Positions 39,901 to 48,369 of a stretch of DNA of 57,081 nt are shown piece by piece. The stretch lies in assembly GCA_033557835.1 (NCBI GenBank), contig JAWQRO010000106.1, positions 1-57,081 of the forward strand, given 5' to 3'. Every line of letters begins with the position of its first letter. The stretch's first letter is position 1. The position numbers were made by a program, and so were the translations under genes. The DNA comes from Helochares maculicollis (Eukaryota; Arthropoda; Insecta; Coleoptera; Hydrophilidae). The notes under the pieces are model-generated. The model was not told where the DNA came from. It was given only the letters and a program-made list of their open reading frames with translations, and searched no databases.

Positions 39901-42900
39901 TCTTAATAATAATAATTAACAAAAGCTACTCGCAGCCTAATAGATACATATGCATGGGAAAAAATAAATGCGCTGAAAGTTTTGCCAACAAAAAGGTTAT
40001 AAAACATTTTAATTATGAGCCTAGCTCTCAGCTATTAGGTTATCTCCGGTAGATCGCCTTCCGATCAGTCACATCCTGTCCAAAATTAATAAATCATAGA
40101 TATTAAGAAATTTCGGATAAACCCACCAATTTCAGTGGCACAATTACCGACACTTTTTCGTCCAGGCGCAATTTTACCAATACTCAATCGCTTCGTGAAG
40201 GATAACCAACCTCCTCATCCTGTCGATCGCTCTAATTCTCACATCTCTAATGACATGACGAATTATTCTTCTATTCTTAAAGATCGGTTGCTGAACAGGA
40301 TTAGCTACTTGGGAACTGCTGAACTAAAACTGGACTCAAGCGGAATTATAGTTTTATTTAAATCCCACGACTTGCAATTAATAGTCACATAATAGAAGGC
40401 AAGGCGCGCCATTTACTTCCCTTCACATCACTATAAATCTGAATATCCGCTTCTAATAGAGCGGTACATTACCAAAAACGCCATCGAATTACCAGAGCTA
40501 TTATTAGAGCTAACTTGTTCGCTCCTTTAATCAGCAATCTAAACAACATTCATAATTTCTTTACACACTTTCTAAAATTTTAATATTGTAATTACATTGA
40601 TCTCATCTGATGCGATTTCAGTGGGCCCGGAGAACAAAACTGCATTCGCCCGAATTCACCGGGCTACCTGCTGCTCTGTTCGAGGAGAACAAAAAGAAGT
40701 TTGCGATTTTACCGGTTTACTTCACTGGGTACCTTTATAAAACATTATTATGTAGATATAATGAATCTTTATAACCTCTAATTATGGGAAGCTACATATT
40801 TAATGGATGTATATTAATATCGCGTCCGTGCATTTTGTAAATAAATTAAATTCTTTTGTGAGACTTTTGCGATTTGCAATGAGATGCGTTCATCAAATAC
40901 TTTGAGAAGACAACAAAAATGCCAAATTTTGAGTACCATATCTATTTGAACTGCGTCATTCTTATTCACGCCATTTATATTTTACCTACGATACATGAAT
41001 CCTGCTTTCAATATAGGAACTTGCCTATGTTGAATGAATATGAAATGATATTTTCACAGAGGTCTGTGGTATTTTTGTGGAATAAATCTATTAGTGACAT
41101 GAGTAAACGCCTGCCCATTAGAATTTCAATAACTCCGGAAGAATGAAGTCAACCATGAAAACTGTTTAAGCCACCACATTTCGAAAAGTTGGTGTGTTAA
41201 CACTTTTTATTGGGTTTACGTGAGATCATTGCATGCAATGACTTGAAATAGATATCTTGAGATAACTGAAGCGGCCATAATCTATTCTAGTCTCACCATT
41301 CGACATGCACGGCTATGTTCATCGCAATTACGATTGAAGAATACAAATGCTATAGGTGAGAATAGGGAAAAGTTTCAGTGACAACGAATGATGTGCTTTA
41401 GCCGAGTTTAATAATAAAAACACTTAAGAATATGTTGATTCTTGAACGCATTTTAAGGTGATCAACAACAGGTAAATTCACACTACTCTGTAAAGAGGTT
41501 TATAAAAACACATCCTGCAACTGATTTATCAGCGATTTAGGGCCATTAGCATCACAACTAAACCGCTCATAATAAGTGGAAAGGATATTGGCTTACTTGC
41601 ATGGCATTTTGGCAACTTCAGGACCGTATGCGGTGTGGTTTGATAAATGATCGTCATAAATTCCACTTCAGAATCTAGAAGAAACAAGACACCTAATGGA
41701 CGGCGTAATGGATTGATATACTTTGAGGAACGAGCAACAAACTGGATCAGGGTCTTACCAGGAAAACCAAATGCCTGAATCACTGGGTGACAATAAATAC
41801 TTACCAGTAACTGGAATTACAAAGAAATACTGTGTAACGACAATTACGAAGCAAGATCTAGGGAAGAACTAGGAATCAGTAAACAATGTTTATCTTTCGC
41901 TAATCGCTTTCGCAGTCTCAGGGGAAACCTAGAATAATCTTCATAATAGAAGATCTACGACCAAATAGATGGCTTGAAGACATTAGACAAGAGAAATCTC
42001 CAATTAAGAGCCACAATTAGCAGCCAAGAAATTGACTCGCAGAAACTATTCGTAGCAAAGAATATTTGAACGGCTGGCTATAACTAATCGATTATAAATT
42101 TAAATAAATCCAAAAGGCGCCGTTCGTTCACCTTCGTGGCTACCATAATCTTTGTGTACTACGACGTGTTTGATGTAGAACAATAAATCCAAATAGAGAA
42201 ACTCGCCTCGTTGATAACATTAGGTCCGAGTCAATTAAGCGAGCCAGTAGCAGTAGCCGAATATCCTCCATAAAAATTTATTGCGCCAAAAGATCGAAAG
42301 AAAACAAGATCTATCAAATAGCTCGAATCGTAAGTCACGACTTTAGAATGCCTTGGCTATAATATAATGTGAATATAAATAAAATGCTACATATGGTCGT
42401 TTTGGGAATCGGTTGGATTTACATAATGCCAACCAAATGAATATAACGACTTCCATATTTAGTTGGCGACCTTATCTCGGCTTAAATGTCCGTATTCTTT
42501 TATGCATATTTTTAAAGGTTTACTTCGTTTTTTACTTAGTTTATGTTTATATTTTTTTTACTTTTGAACGATTTTATTTTATATATGTACGTTAAATGGA
42601 TAGCAGGGAATAAAATTGAACTCCCGATTGCTCCATCATTGTTGCCCAAATTTCTTCTTCTTACTTAATGAAAACTTATCAAACTATTCACTTAAAATTA
42701 TTAAAAGGCCTTTGGCTATGTAATCCTCATTTTGAGAGTGAGTTTGCTTAGATTCAAAACATGCGGAAGATGGTTGTTTTCAGCATTTTAAAGCGCATCA
42801 AAGCCAGTCTTAGCTAATGGAAGTACTTTTTGCAATTGGCGGTAGCTATTATTGTTGTTAATATAATTATATAGCGAGCGCACAGAATAATCAAAAGCAA

Positions 42901-45696
42901 TATCCCAGTCTGTAATATGTGGTTCTCCGACCGATGGAAAAAATCGTTGGTAAAATCGTTTGTAATAATAATTCAAGGGTAACCGCAGCATATGGCGAAT
43001 CTAGCTACTTATTGCCCTTCTAACGACATACAATACAATATTGAGGCACCTTTTTTTCAATTACGATCGTGGATAATCATAATGGAATTAAGTGTTGCGA
43101 GAAAAACGGTGATATTAACTTATAACTTGAAATGTCGGGACACGATGCAATTTTGCGTAGCAGCAAGCTACCTTTGAAGGCAGCTGGAAATTACACATGA
43201 TCATTTCTTTAATTATCTCCTTGGTGTCACTTTATCTTGCCTGTTAAAAAATAAATTTAACGATCTACGGCTTAGCTGAGGCAAGCGGCGCATATTTTTT
43301 AATTCATGATTTTTCTCAATTTATTATGCTTAACTATTTGTTAGTTTTTTAAATTGGTTGTTTTTACAAATTAAATTTGAATTTTTGATTTAATTGTGCT
43401 ATTATGTATGTATAATTTTGTTTGCTAATAAAAAATAAAACCTATTTTCTAATGATTTCTTGTTATTTGTTTCAGTTGCACATCGAAATATGTGGGGGAG
43501 TACTGTCAACACTTGAATCCATGCCATACCGGTCCGGGCCCGCGTTGCCAAAACGGTGGAACTTGTAAAGTTAAATTCGTAGACTTTTCGCCGCAATTCG
43601 AGTGCCAGTGCCCTTTGGGGTTCAGCGCGTCGCTTTGCGAAATACCTATAGCTAATTCCTGTGATAATCGGCCGTGCTTAAACGGTGGTACCTGCTCTCT
43701 ACAGTCATTACAACAATATCATTGCTCATGTGCACCGGGATATACAGGTATGTACACAATTTTTGAAAATGTATGGTTAGTTATTTACAACTATCACACT
43801 AGTTTAGTTTAATTGTGCAGTTTTTCAATTGGGCAATGAATGAAAAACCATATATATTTTCTATAATCAAAATACGCCTAAAATTTAATTCTAGATTTTT
43901 AAAGCAATTAATAATAGAATAATAAAATATTTTGTGAGGAAAATGTTCATAATGTATGCGCAAGACTTCAGTGTCTGTTTAAACCAGGTGTACAAGTGTT
44001 AAAAGGTCTGATGAGTAAGCCGCATCAGACGGAATTTCCCCGCTGAATGCTTCCAATGTGTCACGATTAGAGTTTGCCGTATGTGATGGAGCACTGTCAT
44101 GAAGAAATATAACTTTGTGTTGCCATTTTCTGTAGTTTAGCGTTTTTTGCAAGCAGCGATCGGTTCAAATTAGTTAAGTGTTGTTAGTAGCGCTTAGTAT
44201 TATCCGCGTCCCTTGAGCATAACAGCACATAATAGACCACGCTTCTCTGATCCCCTAAACATCGTTTTTCCGTTAAACCGATTTGGTCTTTAAGTCAATA
44301 TGGATGGTGCTACTAAGTCTACTTACGATTTTATATACTTGGACTCAAAATAAACCCACTTTTCATCCCTATACGATGCAAAAATGACCTCTTTCTGTAC
44401 TCAGCGAGCATCATCACATCTGCCCATCTAAAGGTCTTCTGAGCTATTCACATCTCCCGTAGATGACTGAAGAAAGTTTGTCCAGTCTCCCAATTGCAGT
44501 AAGACTTGTTTTTGTGTCTTTGAATTATTTTGCTCCATCAACAATGCTTGCAATCTTCGTTAGTTTTGTGTGTTTTCCACGGTCTTTGTCTGCAACAACG
44601 AAGTCGTCACTTTTGGAACACTGAAGCCACTGTTTACAAGTATTTTGCGGTAGAGCATGTTTACCACCAGTCCATTGAAGTAATCGATTTAATTAAGCAA
44701 CAGATTTTTTTAAATGAAAATAAAAATTAATGCTGCCTGCGAATGTTCTTTGTTCGGTATAAAATTCGAAATGTTGAAGTCAACACGACGTATATACTTG
44801 TTCAGTCTATCACTAGTGCGCGTCTGAAACTTGTTGTTGACACAACAAAATGGGGTAATGTCTAATCATTACAACAGAAATTGCATTGGAGCACCATCAA
44901 TTGTCTGAAACCAGCAAGTCGTTACTTGTACACTTGGTATATAACATTCTGGATGTTTTGATTAATTAATATCCTGCATAGATTTTGCCAAAAATATTTG
45001 ACGATGAAAAATATTTAAAAATTATGAGTTAGACTTGATCTTTTATATCCTTTTTCTAACAGTTTGTCTCTTTATGCTATTCACGATAACATCAGTAAAG
45101 CAGGGGGGAATTATCAATGTATTATTTATATAAAGGAATGAAAGAAACCGTTGAATTGAAACATTACCCATTTTTTACTTTTTCATTTTAAAATTAAAAT
45201 TCTTGTGTCAAAATCTTAATTGGTACCACTTTAGGATCGTTAGCAACTTGGCTGGCTAATTGTTATTGTAAACACTTGAACTTTTATTATAAATATATTT
45301 TCAAGTGTCTATGTATTCTAGGCCCAAGTCCTTGGCCAATGAAATGGATCAAACCTAAGCGTCATGTATATATTCCGCCTTTTAATGTAGACCAGTGATT
45401 GATGTAGACTTTACAATTGCTTTACACTCAAATTAGATTTTATTTTCGACCTAGTGATTGTATTTATGCAAAATATTCTACAACAATTTTCAATTTTCAG
45501 GGAAACATTGTGAAAAACAGGACCACTGCGCGTCGCAACCATGTCGAAATGGAGCAGAGTGCACTTCGGTCGGTGATTCATATCAATGTACTTGTGCTCC
45601 CGGTTTTAAAGGCCGTCTTTGCAATGACGATAAAAATGAGTGCAAACAAAAACCTTGTGTGCATGGAAGTTGTCATAACACCCACGGCAGTTATTC
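6842..45696 (+). CDS. N: Notch receptor, N-terminal part (exons 1-4; continues beyond the window)
   Basis: Four exons join by GT-AG splicing with matching phases into about 210 residues: a signal peptide (residues 1-29) and EGF repeats 1-4 plus the first part of EGF5. The joined sequence follows Drosophila Notch almost repeat for repeat: YVGEYCQHLNPC (fly YVGDYCEHRNPC), CPLGFSASLCEIPIANSC (fly CPLGFDESLCEIAVPNAC), CLNGGTCSLQSLQQY (fly CLNGGTCQLKTLEEY) and NTHGSY in EGF5. Notch is the single-pass receptor for Delta and Serrate whose cleaved intracellular domain acts with Su(H). The remaining EGF repeats, LNR region, transmembrane segment and ankyrin domain lie to the right. EGF1, 2 and 3 carry the O-fucose consensus between cysteines 2 and 3; EGF4 and 5 do not. 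No frameshift or premature stop is seen. Another EGF-rich protein is unlikely given the ordered match. Confidence 0.93.
10609..10655 (+). repeat. three tandem ~16-bp direct repeats with an inverted component
   Basis: Three diverged units (16, 16 and 15 bp) follow the pattern CCTTGTGTAYGCCARG. Because the units contain both CCAAGCC and GGCTTGG, the array can also form a 7-bp stem with a 12-nt loop (10620-10645). It lies in Notch intron 1. Confidence 0.7.
15140..15440. other. GC-rich island in Notch intron 1
   Basis: About 300 bases markedly richer in G and C than their surroundings. A minus-strand open frame of 126 codons (15498-15118) crosses it (MARKNYLALNLRAVILTF at its start), but I recognise no domain, and the plus strand shows no conserved frame. 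It could be an enhancer-like conserved element or an old insertion. Confidence 0.3.
17475..17553 (+). CDS. N: Notch exon 2 (first part of EGF1)
   Basis: The acceptor CTGTTTCAG precedes 17475 and the donor CAA|GTAAGT is at 17553/17554. It is 79 nt, phase 1 to phase 2. It encodes IVSCSPNPCKNGGTCGTSTR then GESYC, so cysteines 1-4 of EGF1. CKNGGTC fits the O-fucosylation consensus C2-x4-S/T-C3. Confidence 0.93.
18704..18727. repeat. perfect 8-bp inverted repeat (GCCTGCTA/TAGCAGGC)
   Basis: GCCTGCTA at 18704-18711 is the exact reverse complement of TAGCAGGC at 18720-18727, with an 8-nt loop. It sits in a GC-richer patch (about 18540-18740) of Notch intron 2. No terminator or RNA gene role is evident. 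Confidence 0.6.
20635..20660. repeat. perfect 10-bp hairpin (CGGTTCTTAC / GTAAGAACCG)
   Basis: A 10-bp perfect inverted repeat with a 6-nt loop (CCATCG). Beyond a G/A mismatch two more C-G pairs can form. It is too short for a microRNA precursor. It could be a dimeric binding site or cruciform. Confidence 0.65.
22755..22941 (+). repeat. 19-bp minisatellite, about ten copies
   Basis: Consecutive units start at 22755, 22774, 22793, 22812 (3 bp shorter), 22828, 22847, 22866, 22885, 22904 and 22923. The consensus is ATTAGATGCGTTATAAATA. The central units are nearly identical and both ends decay, the pattern expected when unequal exchange or slippage homogenises the middle. It lies in Notch intron 2. 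Confidence 0.9.
24470..24780. other. GC-richer island in Notch intron 2
   Basis: A stretch with balanced base composition in AT-rich intron, beginning near GAACCAGTCAGTGCAGTG and containing GCGAGCCATCTCCCCCGCG. All frames are closed or short, so it is not obviously coding. Candidate conserved non-coding element. Confidence 0.25.
30615..30745 (+). repeat. degenerate tandem repeat (TTAGATTTTAATGATCGC type)
   Basis: Two adjacent near-identical 18-bp units (TTAGATTTTAATGATCGC at 30632 onward) are followed by looser copies of the form ACTTTAATGATTTCTGGT to about 30745. Copies diverge progressively, so the boundaries are approximate. Confidence 0.5.
33868..34640. other. GC-richer segment with overlapping open frames, unassigned
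   Basis: A 123-codon minus-strand frame (34239-33868, beginning MGKRRGSSVLTAPPVWGSKK) overlaps a 146-codon plus-strand frame (34200-34640) with hydrophobic stretches such as GLLLLCLNSFFVSAYGIL. The first 500 bases are GC-richer than the surrounding intron. I recognise neither protein. The likeliest explanations are a decayed mobile element or chance openness. Confidence 0.25.
40610..40735 (+). other. exon-sized GC-rich island, unassigned
   Basis: About 115 bases of high GC are bounded by GATTTCAG on the left and CTGGGTACCT on the right, resembling an exon between a splice acceptor and a weak donor. All three plus frames are open across it, one reading EFTGLPAALFEENKKKF. It cannot belong to the Notch reading frame, because exons 2 and 3 join exactly without it. 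It could be an alternative or nested-gene exon, or a conserved element. Confidence 0.25.
43476..43747 (+). CDS. N: Notch exon 3 (end of EGF1, EGF2, most of EGF3)
   Basis: The acceptor TTTGTTTCAG precedes 43476 and the donor ACAG|GTATGT is at 43747/43748. It is 272 nt, phase 2 to phase 1. It encodes CTSKYVGEYC (EGF1), EGF2 with an expanded first loop (CHTGPGPRC), CPLGFSASLC, and EGF3 up to CAPGYTG. EGF2 and EGF3 both have CxNGGTC O-fucose sites. EGF3 also has the GYTG pattern used for extracellular O-GlcNAc (C5-xxGYTG-x2-C6). Confidence 0.95.
43982..44939 (-). mobile_element. decayed Tc1/mariner transposon with terminal inverted repeats
   Basis: Terminal inverted repeats ACCAGGTGTACAAGT (43983-43997) and, on the other strand, ACCAAGTGTACAAGT (44938-44924) match at 14 of 15 positions. 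TA dinucleotides at 43980-43981 and 44940-44941 fit the TA target duplication. On the minus strand, broken transposase fragments appear in the expected order: CKQWLQCSKSDDF near 44640-44600, KWVYFES near 44369-44345, and LHDSAPSHTANSNRDTLEAF near 44110-44030. The last contains the second catalytic Asp region of the DDE/D domain. Frames shift and stops are frequent, and 958 bp is shorter than the usual 1.2-1.3 kb, so it is a dead, internally deleted copy. Confidence 0.85.
44010..44640 (-). pseudogene. mariner transposase pseudogene
   Basis: The coding part of the mariner element, recognisable in pieces across at least two frames. It includes a helix-turn-helix-like N-terminal segment (CKQWLQCSKSDDF...), a K-W-V-Y-F block preceding the catalytic core, and L-H-D-x-A-P-x-H. 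Multiple stops and frameshifts exclude activity. No full-length frame remains. Confidence 0.8.
45501..45696 (+). CDS. N: Notch exon 4 (end of EGF3, EGF4, start of EGF5)
   Basis: The acceptor CAATTTTCAG precedes 45501 and the donor ATTC|GTAAGT is at 45696/45697. It is 196 nt, phase 1 to phase 2. It encodes KHCEKQDHCASQPC, CRNGAEC, CTCAPGFKGRLC, then DDKNECKQKPCVHGSC and NTHGSY. CASQPC in EGF4 fits the O-glucose consensus C-x-S-x-P-C. The D-x-N-E-C start of EGF5 marks a calcium-binding EGF. The next exon must begin by completing a serine codon (TC+N), then cysteine 4 of EGF5; I found no such exon in the rest of the window. Confidence 0.94.
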
Positions 45697-47888
45697 GTAA
45701 GTACACACTTTATAGTTTTTCTCTAAGTGTAGATAATTTTTGTTTTGAAGGCACCCAGCTGGTGCCAAGGCATTTTAAAGGTCTTAAATGAAGCGTTAAA
45801 AAGATCCAATCGGTAACTCCTTGAGTAAAGACGGTCGTTTTCTCCGACTAGAACGTAACGTCATGTTGTACTTATCGTAAAATAAGGATTTATAAGAACC
45901 CAGGCAAAGAAGAGACTATATTTATTTATTTATAAGAATGCACGACCCAATTTTTGCAAATAATTTTAATACAGAGTGCTCTTGCGGGGGTCTCCATATA
46001 ATGAAGGAAGCGAAGTCACGATATCTGTACACAAGTGTTATTTATAAACCACATATGGCCAGAGGAACAAACCATGTCTTATGGTGTCGTGTACATTGTT
46101 CATTCAACTAGCCATCGTTGTAACTCAAGATTTTACTTTTTACACGATAACTTGCCTAGCTTTTCTGTGAACCAAATCAAAAAAATTACAAATATTACTC
46201 TTGTACAACCGTTGTGCCAAACATACGGACTGCTTTTCAAGAAATTATGGAGTTCTTAGAGACATTCCATATAGTTCAGTCATGGTCCAACACTAGAAGA
46301 AAACGTTCGTTATAATAACCAATAAAAATCTTAAACTCTATCCTCTAGTAAAATTATAAAGATGTATCCAGAAAATATGCCAATAACAAGAAATTAAATG
46401 AGCAAACTCCGCGCAAGTAACTACGAAAATAAACGAGAATTAAGAAATGTTGACAGTATTAAAAATTCCAATCAACTATTAGTCGTTGCGTTCAGAAATT
46501 GTTAAAACCCATCCAATTAACCATCTCGTACTCTAGCATAGCCCAGCTCATCAACATCTATATTCCAATTCCATTCCTAATGTGACGCAATAACCCCATA
46601 AAAATGATACTGCGTCCGCCTGCCTCACCATAATTAAAATTAATAACCCCCAGCGAAATATGTGCCTCTTAATTGGGTTTTACTTATATTAATCATTGTC
46701 AATACGAACCATGCCGATGCTTTACATCAGATAATGATTATCCGAAGACTTCTTCGACGATACCTATAAATGGGTCTGCCTGATTGGACCGGTTAGATGT
46801 TGGCCGATTGGCCGATTTCAGTTCGTTAATGTTTTTGATAAAGAACGCACTTACCGGTGAATTTTTTCAGCAAATTTCAGATACGGTGGCATCATTCGGT
46901 CGTGTACAGTTATCGATTTTTGGATTCCTATGCGCATACCCGATGTTTAATGAGCATAAACGAGCAAAACTCTGTGTAGATTCATTAATTTTCAACTGAT
47001 TCTTTCGCCGATCCGGTAATAACCCGGTTCTTAAAATGGGAAACGATATGTGATGATGAAGAACTTATTTTTTACACCAAATCACTGGACTTGTCCAATT
47101 TAATTAAACAAATTAAGAATCATGCGGTTATTAATGGTAGATGGAAAAGTTTTAATTAAGAAATATGGGTGAAGAGAAATGGAATTACATATTTTGTTGG
47201 GTTAGGCTTCAAGACGCTCTTTATTTAAAGTTTCGTATGTACCTTGCCATTTATTTGCTCTGAAGCATTTATATATTTACATTTACGACTATTTTAGCTG
47301 AGAATAATTGGGAATATATGACTTGAACACGGAATAAGTGAGTGGAGTTCTAAATGAAAGACAAAATTTCTCAGAACTTATTTGGCGCATGATTCATTTT
47401 AAGTTGACAAATTGTTTTGCGCCATGACCCGCACATTAACGATCGCAAATTGCCCGATTATCTCGCCTTCAAAATGGTACTGCAGATGAGCCCGCAGTAC
47501 TTACATGCAAAGTCATCTCAGGTCGTATTGGACAGAAGTCTGCCATGAAGGAAGTCTCCGTCACAGTTAATTACACCTGTTACATATTCAGTAGGTGTCA
47601 TAGGAGCCGATTCCCTCCTCTCCTTTTTTTATTCAAACTTAATAGATCATTGCCCCTTCTTGGAGGTGTTCGTTACATAATAAGACCCAGGCAGCTTTTC
47701 AGGGCTCACTTATTGGATACTCGGTAAGGCTTTTTCGCTTTGTTTTTGTTCTGGTAAGATGGTTTAAATGGTTTTAATTGGCTTTTTATTAAGTGCCTAC
47801 TCGTAATCTAGGAAGCTGGAGTTTCATTGAATACCGTTATCCTTTATATTGATTGAACATGTAATATTAATGGGCCAGGAAGAGTTTA

Positions 47889-48369
47889 ATGACATCCTAC
47901 ACCTGCAGCTGCATTGCTCCGAAGGGCTTCTTCTCTGCTAGCGGAAATGATTTTGGATGTTTTATTCATTTGTGGAATGTCATACGCGGCGAATTAATCA
48001 GAAATGAGGAAAAAATAAAGCAAAATTTGGAATTAACGGTATTTAAAAAAAATACTGGCTTGTTATTTCCAGAAGCAAACGTACCACCGGGCTATGCACT
48101 GAATAAGTTATCTAATTTTCTTTAACGAGTGTCCGGTGTTAACAGTATTGCGGTGCACGTCTCCCGGTTTTTTTCCAAATCTAAAGAAAGGAATACCTGT
48201 TATTAAAGATACAATATGTAAATGTAAATTATCGTATATTTCCAAATTCGCCTACGCTTTTAATAAAAATCTCACGTTTGAAGAAAAAACATTCCACACT
48301 AATCGTAAACTTGTTTGCCGCCGCCATGTTAATCAATATTCTAAAAAGCCGGGTCCTAGGCGGCTTTGA
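47889..48369 (+). other. two adjacent unassigned open frames with an EGF-like start
   Basis: Frames of 78 and 77 codons (47889-48125 and 48136-48369) lie nearly back to back. The first begins MTSYTCSCIAPKGFF and continues to a third cysteine (NDFGC), loosely resembling the C4-x-C5...C6 end of an EGF module. No splice acceptor of the right phase precedes it. I recognise no family; chance is the leading explanation. Confidence 0.2.

Larger units (their letters stand above)
17554..43475 (+). other. Notch intron 2 (25.9 kb)
   Basis: Phase-2 intron from GTAAGT to TTTGTTTCAG. It is mostly AT-rich with no recognised nested gene. Distinct contents: GC-rich hairpin 18704-18727, 10-bp stem hairpin 20635-20660, ten-copy 19-bp minisatellite 22755-22941, degenerate repeat 30615-30745, GC-richer islands at about 24470-24780, 28060-28220, 33870-34370 and 40610-40735, and scattered open frames of 60-146 codons without recognised similarity. 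Splicing exon 2 directly to exon 3 restores EGF1 exactly, so no coding exon is missing between them. Confidence 0.9.
43748..45500 (+). other. Notch intron 3 (1.75 kb)
   Basis: Phase-1 intron from GTATGT to CAATTTTCAG within EGF3. More than half of it is a decayed mariner element (43982-44939). The flanking sequence is AT-rich and featureless. Confidence 0.9.

Noticed and set aside
45417..45791. A 124-codon plus-strand frame overlapping Notch exon 4.
   Set aside because: It is in a different frame from the EGF coding sequence and lacks its cysteine pattern.
45976..46010. ACAG followed by a frame reading ECSCGGL, considered as Notch exon 5.
   Set aside because: The required phase (completing TC) puts the cysteine codons out of frame by one base, and the following residues do not resemble EGF5.
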